From an uncultured bacterium (GTDB taxonomy: Bacteria; Patescibacteriota; Minisyncoccia; Moranbacterales; GWC2-37-73): DNA of 9,425 nt. Position 1 is the first letter of the stretch; the number at the start of each line of letters is the position of its first letter. The stretch is taken from contig CAIPMZ010000003.1 of NCBI GenBank assembly GCA_903866285.1, positions 1 to 9,425 of the forward strand, written 5' to 3'. The position numbers were made by a program, and so were the translations under genes. Below are positions 4,428 through 9,425 of this stretch, one piece after another. The notes beneath the pieces are model-generated. The model searched no databases and was not told the origin of the DNA. It saw nothing but the letters and a program-made list of their open reading frames with translations.

Positions 4428-7067
4428 ATGGCACTATTTAGTAAATTATTTGGCTCAAATGAAAAAGAAATAAATAAATTCCGTCCAATTGTGGCGGCGA
4501 TTAACGCTTGGGAAGAAAAAATGATTGCGCTGCCAGACGAGGAGCTCAAAGCTAAGACCGAGGAATTTCGCGGGCGCTTAAAGAAAGGTGAAACCTTGGA
4601 TGAAATTTTGCCAGAGGCTTTTGCGGTGGTGCGAGAGACGGCCAAGCGGGTAATTGGCGAGCGTCACTATGACGTGCAACTACTAGGCGGTATCGCGCTC
4701 CACAAGGGCGTCATCACGGAAATGAAAACAGGCGAAGGAAAAACTTTAACTTCCACTTTGGCCGTTTACTTAAACGCCTTGGAAGGTAAGGGCGTGCATA
4801 TCGTCACGGTTAATGATTACCTAGCTAAACGCGATTGTAATTGGATGGGGAGTGTTTATCATGCGCTGGGTCTTTCGACGGCTTGCATTATGCATAGCGT
4901 TTCTTATTTGTACGAGCCGAAGATTATGGATAGTAATGAGGTGAGCGTTGAAATGGAAAACCTCAGCGAAATTTCTCGTCGGCAAGCTTATGGCTCAGAC
5001 ATTACTTTTGGAACTAATAATGAATTTGGTTTTGATTATCTGCGCGATAATATGGTGCAAAGCGCGGAGCAAATGTCGCAACGCGAGCTTAATTACGCGG
5101 TCGTGGATGAAGTCGATTCAATTTTAATTGATGAAGCCAGAACGCCGCTAATTATTTCAGCGCCAGATAGCGAATCGACAAAACTCTATCAACGCTTTGC
5201 CCAAATTATTCCACGCCTAAAAGAAACGGCGGATTATGAAGTCGACGAAAAAATGAAAGCAGTAACCTTGACCGAGGCTGGGATTGCTAAGGTCGAGCAA
5301 GCTTTAGGGGTTGGTAATATTTACGAACTAGGAAAAATTAGTTACGTCCATCATCTCGAGCAATCCTTAAAAGCGGAAATTCTTTTTAAATTAGATAAGG
5401 ACTACGTGGTTAAAGATGGGCAAGTGATTATCGTAGATGATTTTACCGGCCGTTTAATGGAAGGTCGGCGTTATAGCGATGGTTTGCACCAAGCGATCGA
5501 AGCTAAGGAAAATGTGGAAGTCCAAAAAGAATCGCGCACGCTAGCGACAATTACTTTTCAAAATTATTTTCGGATGTATGCTAAATTGGCTGGAATGACG
5601 GGTACAGCCTCAACCAGCGCGGAAGAATTTTCGAAGGTTTATAAATTAGACGTGCTGGAAATTCCAACTAATAAGGTAATGTCGCGCCAAGATTTACCGG
5701 ATGTCGTTTATAAAACGGAAAAGGGAAAATTCGACGCGATTGTGGAAAAAATTAAGGAACTGCATAAAAATGGTCAGCCGGTTTTAGTTGGTACGATTGC
5801 GATTGAAAAATCAGAATATCTCAGCGCCTTGCTAGTTCGCGGAGGGATTGCGCATGAAGTTCTTAACGCAAAACAACATGAAAAGGAAGCCTCCATCATC
5901 GTTGGGGCTGGCAAGTTTGGCGCCGTGACGATTGCTACTAATATGGCTGGACGCGGAACGGATATTAAACTTGGAGAAGGCGTGCGCGAGGTTGGCGGGC
6001 TTTGCATTATTGGTAGCGAACGGCATGAAGCGCGTCGGATTGATAATCAACTCCGCGGTCGCGCTGGGCGTCAAGGTGATCCGGGCGTTTCGCAGTTTTA
6101 TGTTTCGCTAGAAGATGAGCTGATGCGGAGATTTGGAGGCGATAAGTTGAAAGGGATGATGGACTCGCTCGGTTTGCCAGAAGATCAACCGATTCAAAAC
6201 CCGATTATTTCTCGCACAATTGAAAGCGCCCAATCTAAAATTGAAGGCTATAATTTTGATACGCGTAAACACGTCTTGGATTATGACGACGTCATGAATA
6301 AACAACGGGAAGTCGTTTATAAAAAGCGGAAAGAAATTTTAGCGGCTAGTGAGGTTAAGCAGGAATTACTGGGTTATATTGAAGAAGAAATAGAGCGAAC
6401 TATCTCAGTGCATTGCGCTGGAGAGGATTATGCATGGGAGGTTGAAAAAATTACAGCTGAGATTCAAAATATTTTTTCTTTCGATGAGCAGGATGCTAAA
6501 AAGCTAGCGCAAATTCGCGAGGATAAATCGAAAAATTCGGTTGAGAAAATAACCTTAATCCAAGAATATGTGATGGGGAAAGCCAAGGAAGCTTATATTA
6601 AAAAGGAACAGGAAATTGGTAGTGAAGCGCTGCGCGAAATTGAGAAAGCAATTATCCTGCAAACGATCGATACGCTCTGGATGAATCATTTAGACGAAAT
6701 TGATTATTTGCGTCAAGGAATTGGGCTGCGCGGTTATGGTCAGCGGGATCCACTCATTGAATATAAGCGGGAAGCTTTTCATCTATTTTCCCATTTGATG
6801 GAGAACATGCGTGCAACTACGGTGAGAACGGTCTTTAAAATTTCGATGGTTTCCGCAACTCCCCAGGCGCAAAGCGAGGCCTTGCCTGAAAATGTCCAAT
6901 ATCAAGGGGCGCAAGATAATCAAGCGCAATTTGCTGGAAGTCAGGAAACTGAAACTAACCAGCCAGCTACTCCGCAAAAACCGATTGTCAACAGCAATAA
7001 AGTTGGTCGCAACGACCTTTGTCCTTGCGGAAGTGGCAAGAAGTTTAAAAACTGCCATGGGAAATAA
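4428..7067 (+). CDS. secA: Protein translocase subunit SecA
   Basis: The ATPase motor that pushes unfolded preproteins through SecYEG, acting at the cytoplasmic face of the membrane. At 879 residues it is full length. Visible landmarks: Walker A MKTGEGKT (99-106), DEAD-type box DEVD (227-230) followed by DEARTPLIIS, the preprotein cross-linking region (~235-370), DDFTGRLMEGRRYSDGLHQA (337-356), helicase motifs TNMAGRGTDIKL (504-515) and QLRGRAGRQGD (541-551), the helical scaffold ILQTIDTLWMNHLDEIDYLR (743-762), a Gln/Pro/Thr-rich linker (~808-855) and an intact SEC-C zinc motif (C865, C867, C876, H877), which in other bacteria binds SecB or ribosomes. An insertion at about 160-186 precedes RRQAYGSDITFGTNNEF; similar insertions occur in CPR and some other SecA proteins. 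There is no Shine-Dalgarno before the ATG, only short repeats. The Nudix gene follows after 14 nt. Confidence 0.99.
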   Translation: MALFSKLFGSNEKEINKFRPIVAAINAWEEKMIALPDEELKAKTEEFRGRLKKGETLDEILPEAFAVVRETAKRVIGERHYDVQLLGGIALHKGVITEMKTGEGKTLTSTLAVYLNALEGKGVHIVTVNDYLAKRDCNWMGSVYHALGLSTACIMHSVSYLYEPKIMDSNEVSVEMENLSEISRRQAYGSDITFGTNNEFGFDYLRDNMVQSAEQMSQRELNYAVVDEVDSILIDEARTPLIISAPDSESTKLYQRFAQIIPRLKETADYEVDEKMKAVTLTEAGIAKVEQALGVGNIYELGKISYVHHLEQSLKAEILFKLDKDYVVKDGQVIIVDDFTGRLMEGRRYSDGLHQAIEAKENVEVQKESRTLATITFQNYFRMYAKLAGMTGTASTSAEEFSKVYKLDVLEIPTNKVMSRQDLPDVVYKTEKGKFDAIVEKIKELHKNGQPVLVGTIAIEKSEYLSALLVRGGIAHEVLNAKQHEKEASIIVGAGKFGAVTIATNMAGRGTDIKLGEGVREVGGLCIIGSERHEARRIDNQLRGRAGRQGDPGVSQFYVSLEDELMRRFGGDKLKGMMDSLGLPEDQPIQNPIISRTIESAQSKIEGYNFDTRKHVLDYDDVMNKQREVVYKKRKEILAASEVKQELLGYIEEEIERTISVHCAGEDYAWEVEKITAEIQNIFSFDEQDAKKLAQIREDKSKNSVEKITLIQEYVMGKAKEAYIKKEQEIGSEALREIEKAIILQTIDTLWMNHLDEIDYLRQGIGLRGYGQRDPLIEYKREAFHLFSHLMENMRATTVRTVFKISMVSATPQAQSEALPENVQYQGAQDNQAQFAGSQETETNQPATPQKPIVNSNKVGRNDLCPCGSGKKFKNCHGK

Positions 7068-7081
7068 AAAGAAAAATAGCT

Positions 7082-7546
7082 ATGCCTAAACTTTTGGCTT
7101 TTGAAAAATCAGTGGGAGCGGTGGTGTTTCGAAAACAAGAAAATAAAATCTTGTATCTTTTGCTTTGCTATCGTTCTTGGCAATGGGACTTTCCAAAAGG
7201 GCACATTGAGCAAGGCGAAAGTGAGGAGCAGACGCTACGGCGCGAACTTTTGGAAGAAACGGGAATTTCGGAAATTTCAATTTTACCGAATTTTCGTCAA
7301 AGTGTTTGGTATTTTTATCGCGCGAAAGGTAATGAGCTGAAAGAAAGAATCGAAAAAGGTAGGGGTGTAAATATTTTTAAAAGGGCAGTGCTGTATTGCG
7401 TCCAAACGGAGAGCGAGCGGGTCCAGCTTGATTTCGAAAATAAAAATTTTGCGTGGCTTGCTTTCGAGCAGGCTCATGAAAAATTAGGCAATGCTGACTC
7501 GAAAAGAATTTTAACTCGGGCCAATAAAGCGATTTTGAGTCGCTAA
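7082..7546 (+). CDS. Nudix hydrolase, probable Ap4A hydrolase type
   Basis: A 154-residue Nudix protein. The box GX5EX7REUXEEXGU is complete at residues 40-62 (G40, E46, R54, E55, E58, E59, G61, I62), so Mg2+-dependent pyrophosphatase activity is expected. The surrounding pattern, GAVVFR (12-17), YLLLCYRSWQWDFPKGH (25-41) and the late segment FAWLAFEQAHEKL (123-135), resembles the NUDT2-like diadenosine tetraphosphate hydrolases, which split Ap4A into ATP and AMP. The substrate is inferred, because Nudix specificity is hard to read from sequence and mutT-like or RNA-decapping activity remain possible. The gene begins 14 nt after secA with no promoter visible between them, so the two are probably cotranscribed. 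A link between secretion and dinucleotide removal is not implied. No Shine-Dalgarno is apparent. Confidence 0.9.
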   Translation: MPKLLAFEKSVGAVVFRKQENKILYLLLCYRSWQWDFPKGHIEQGESEEQTLRRELLEETGISEISILPNFRQSVWYFYRAKGNELKERIEKGRGVNIFKRAVLYCVQTESERVQLDFENKNFAWLAFEQAHEKLGNADSKRILTRANKAILSR

Positions 7547-7549
7547 TTA

Positions 7550-7580
7550 GGAAAAATAACTTGGTTTTTCCGCTTTTCTT
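7550..7580 (+). terminator. Weak hairpin after the Nudix gene
   Basis: GGAAAAA (7550-7556) pairs with TTTTTCC (7565-7571) across an 8-nt loop, followed by a T-rich stretch CGCTTTTCTTT. It is AT-rich and its 3' arm overlaps the -35 of the next promoter. Confidence 0.4.
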
Positions 7581-7589
7581 TGCTATAAT
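7561..7589 (+). promoter_or_regulatory. Extended -10 promoter of the propeller lipoprotein gene
   Basis: TTGGTT (7561-7566), 17-bp spacer, perfect TATAAT (7584-7589) preceded by TGC, an extended -10. Transcription should begin near 7596, about 41 nt before the ATG at 7637. Confidence 0.75.
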
Positions 7590-7636
7590 TGGAATGTAAT
7601 TTAAGTCATAAATTATGCGTAATCCAATCTTTACCT

Positions 7637-8698
7637 ATGTCAAAAAAAATCTTCTCAGCGCTATTTTTAGTCTCAGCAACCCTACTTTTTTCTGGATGTA
7701 GTCTTTCTTTGAGTTCCGTTAAAACTGCGCCTAACTCCATGGCTAATGCTACGGTGCTTAAAACCTTAGACGGCGGAACTACTTGGCAAGCTAAAATTAA
7801 GGTGGATGATAAAAAAACGATTGCTAGTGTGGACGTGCTTTCAATGGCGATTGACCCAGCTGAGAGCAAGGTTATTTATCTGGGAACCCAGGCTAATGGG
7901 CTTTTCGTTTCAAAAGATGGCGCAGAAACTTGGACGCAAGTTACTTTTCCGGATAAAGCGTATAACGTTGTTTTCGATCCAAGCAGTCGTGATGTGATGT
8001 ATGCTAGTGGAGTGCTTAATGGTCGGGCGAAAATTTATAAACGCTTAAAGGAGGAGCAGCAATGGAAAGAAATTTATACTGAGCCAGCTGACGGCACGGT
8101 GATTTCAGCTCTGGCAATTAATAAGGTTAATTCCCAAGTTCTTTTCGCGGGTACGAGTGAAGGGGTGATCATTAAAACGACAGATGGGGGAGTTACTTGG
8201 ACAAATGTTAAAAAAGCAGAGGGTCCCGTAATTAGCATCGTTTTTGACAGCAGCAATGATCGGCACGTCTTTTTTGCAATCTTTGAGGTTGGTTTGCTTG
8301 AGACAAAAGATGGCGGAAAAGTGATTGAAAATATTTCGCAAAGCATCGATACTAAAAGTAATACCACAAGCGTCTATAGCTTGGCGGGGGATCCTAGCAG
8401 TGCCGGAGTTGTTTATGTCGGCACAGGTAGCGGCATTTTTAAAAAGACTGGTAGCGGCGATTTATGGGAAGCGGTTAATATTATCGAAAGCTCCAAAGCT
8501 TTTCCAATTCGCGCTATTGCAGTCAGCCCAAATAATCCAAAGGAGCTTATGTACGCTTCCGCTAAAGCCCTCTATAAATCGACCGATGGCGGAACGCAGT
8601 GGGCAACTTTTCAGTTAGATACAACGAAGGAAATTGGAGTTTTGAAATATGACCAAACTGACCCAGCTAAGCTTTACGCTGGGCTACGAAAATATTAA
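7637..8698 (+). CDS. Lipoprotein with seven-bladed Asp-box (BNR) beta-propeller
   Basis: A 353-residue exported protein. The signal peptide MSKKIFSALFLVSATLLFSGC ends in a lipobox with Cys21 as the acylation site; Phe at -3 is slightly atypical. The mature part carries Asp-box/BNR motifs (SxDxGxTW) at residues 43-50 (TLDGGTTW), 92-99 (SKDGAETW), 181-188 (TTDGGVTW) and 315-322 (STDGGTQW), and degenerate ones near 136-143, 223-229 and 271-277: seven units 42-49 residues apart. The final strand LYAGLRKY (346-353) is the usual first part of a unit whose Asp-box half is at the N-terminus, so the ring appears closed by a velcro strand. Related folds include sortilin-like, Ycf48-like and sialidase propellers; no sialidase catalytic set is evident, so a binding or assembly role is likelier. 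The ATG at 7637 is chosen because a TTG at 7589 would lie inside the -10 element. Confidence 0.88.
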   Translation: MSKKIFSALFLVSATLLFSGCSLSLSSVKTAPNSMANATVLKTLDGGTTWQAKIKVDDKKTIASVDVLSMAIDPAESKVIYLGTQANGLFVSKDGAETWTQVTFPDKAYNVVFDPSSRDVMYASGVLNGRAKIYKRLKEEQQWKEIYTEPADGTVISALAINKVNSQVLFAGTSEGVIIKTTDGGVTWTNVKKAEGPVISIVFDSSNDRHVFFAIFEVGLLETKDGGKVIENISQSIDTKSNTTSVYSLAGDPSSAGVVYVGTGSGIFKKTGSGDLWEAVNIIESSKAFPIRAIAVSPNNPKELMYASAKALYKSTDGGTQWATFQLDTTKEIGVLKYDQTDPAKLYAGLRKY

Positions 8699-8714
8699 AG
8701 TTGTTCGAGCGTAT

Positions 8715-8720
8715 TATAAT
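8715..8720 (+). promoter_or_regulatory. -10 element of the frr promoter
   Basis: A perfect TATAAT, 35 bp upstream of the frr ATG. No convincing -35 lies at 16-18 bp, where the end of the lipoprotein gene is, so an activator or a weak promoter is possible. Predicted leader about 29 nt. Confidence 0.45.
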
Positions 8721-8755
8721 GGCGGGTAAAAGTAATCAGTAAATTTATCGAAAAT

Positions 8756-9313
8756 ATGTACAACGAAATTATTAGTCAAAAAAGGGTTGAGCTGGAGAAA
8801 GTGATGGAACATCTTAAAAGTGAAGCAAGTAAGGTTAGGACTGGACGGGCTACGCCGGCCTTGGTGGAGGATGTGATGGTAAATTATTACGGGGCGAAAA
8901 CTCCACTTAAACAAATTGCCAGTATCTCTGCCCCAGAGCCAAGAAGTCTTGTGATTCAACCCTGGGACCGTGGCGCCATCGGGGCGATTGAAGGTGCAAT
9001 TCGAGAATCAGACCTTAATCTTAACCCGATGAATGATGGAGTTTTAGTGCGAGTCAATATCCCCATGCTGACTGAAGACCGGCGTAGGGAAATGGTAAAG
9101 ATTTTAAACCAAAAAGCTGAGGAAGCTCGGATTTCTTTGCGCTCAGTGCGCGAAGATCTCTGGAAAGAAATCCAAAAGGTGGAAGCCACTGGCGGGATGA
9201 GTGAGGATGATAAATTTAAAGGTAAGGAAAAATTGCAAGAAATTGTCGATGACTATAATAAAAAGATTGAAGAAATTAGGGTTGTTAAGGAAAAGGAAAT
9301 CATGACAGTATAA
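8756..9313 (+). CDS. frr: Ribosome recycling factor
   Basis: RRF splits the post-termination 70S ribosome together with EF-G and GTP. The length, 185 residues, is the same as in E. coli. Domain I (three-helix bundle) is formed by ~1-30 and ~104-185, domain II by ~31-103. Hallmarks are VRTGRATP (27-34), the hinge-side segment PEPRSLVIQPWDRGAI (60-75), LNLNPMNDG (87-95), the LTEDRRREMVK helix start (105-115) and ARISLRSVRED (124-134) with R129 and R132, the positions important in E. coli RRF. The ATG at 8756 gives exactly the family length, though no Shine-Dalgarno precedes it. The usual neighbours tsf and pyrH are not next to it: a lipoprotein gene lies upstream with its own promoter, and no gene follows in the last 112 nt. 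Confidence 0.98.
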   Translation: MYNEIISQKRVELEKVMEHLKSEASKVRTGRATPALVEDVMVNYYGAKTPLKQIASISAPEPRSLVIQPWDRGAIGAIEGAIRESDLNLNPMNDGVLVRVNIPMLTEDRRREMVKILNQKAEEARISLRSVREDLWKEIQKVEATGGMSEDDKFKGKEKLQEIVDDYNKKIEEIRVVKEKEIMTV

Positions 9314-9317
9314 CCGC

Positions 9318-9365
9318 TTCGCGAATTTTAAATTTTAAGTTTAAAATTTAAATTAAAATAGCGAA
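9318..9365 (+). terminator. AT-rich long hairpin after frr
   Basis: An inner perfect inverted repeat TTTAAATTTTAA (9327-9338) / TTAAAATTTAAA (9341-9352) is framed by TTCGC (9318-9322) and GCGAA (9361-9365), which can close the structure. It lies 4 nt past the frr stop. The stem is nearly all A/T, so it is a possible but unusual terminator. Confidence 0.4.
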
Positions 9366-9405
9366 AAATAAATATTTTTAAAAATTGTATCATTGAAAAA
9401 TTGAT

Positions 9406-9425
9406 TTAAAACTTAAAACTTAAAA
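9406..9425 (+). repeat. 7-bp tandem repeat at the window end
   Basis: Units of TTAAAAC repeat two and a half to three times and run off the window edge. They belong to the same A/T vocabulary as the hairpin after frr. Confidence 0.6.

Noticed and set aside
4403..4645. Reverse-strand ORF over the start of secA
   Set aside because: Its frame is explained by the coding bias of secA on the other strand, and the peptide is low-complexity.
7589..7636. TTG start giving a 16-residue extension of the lipoprotein
   Set aside because: It lies within the -10 element TATAATTGG, would precede the predicted transcription start, and would spoil the signal peptide.
7615..7701. ATG-started 28-codon ORF overlapping the start of the lipoprotein gene in another frame
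   Set aside because: The lipoprotein frame has a complete signal peptide; the overlapping frame shows no family features.

Overview
The window is a 9.4-kb piece of a compact, AT-rich bacterial genome in which every supported gene lies on the + strand. The organism looks like a member of the Candidate Phyla Radiation (Patescibacteria). The grounds are indirect: SecA has an extra stretch before its ITFGTNNEFGFDYLRDNM-type block, an orphan frr sits among unrelated genes, Shine-Dalgarno signals are nearly absent, promoters are short and sigma70-like, and spacers hold AT-rich short-word repeats. TGA ends at least two genes (positions 2877-2879 and 3781-3783), so the UGA=Gly code of Gracilibacteria/Absconditabacteria does not apply. 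No lineage-defining marker such as rRNA is present, so the placement is inference.

Layout. 107-2365: a secreted multidomain glycoside-hydrolase-like protein with an N-terminal carbohydrate-binding-like domain, a TIM-barrel-like core and C-terminal Ig-like domains; its start codon is doubtful. 2574-3201: a MntA-HepT (MNT/HEPN) toxin-antitoxin pair with its own extended -10 promoter and a strong terminator. 3264-3528: a gene-free stretch with a perfect DnaA-box match, a strong promoter, a GC-rich palindrome at the predicted transcription start and a double palindrome; it leads into 3529-3783, a PUR-alpha-like (DUF3276) nucleic-acid-binding protein. 3835-4212: a heptad-repeat coiled-coil protein, apparently made from a leaderless mRNA, then a strong terminator. 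4316-4425: short tandem repeats upstream of secA. 4428-7546: secA and a Nudix hydrolase of Ap4A-hydrolase type, 14 nt apart. 7637-8698: a lipoprotein predicted to fold as a seven-bladed Asp-box beta-propeller, with an excellent promoter. 8756-9313: frr (ribosome recycling factor). 9314-9425: AT-rich repeats and a hairpin.

Functionally the window mixes housekeeping genes (secA, frr) with envelope or secreted proteins (glycoside-hydrolase-like protein, propeller lipoprotein), one defence/stress module (MntA-HepT) and small nucleic-acid-binding or structural proteins. Most units carry their own promoter, so apart from mntA-hepT and secA-nudix this does not look like one operon. I see no complete undescribed system. 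The parts that best deserve a second look are the structured control region before the PUR-like gene and the repeat-built leader of secA, which contains a 15-codon hydrophobic mini-ORF.
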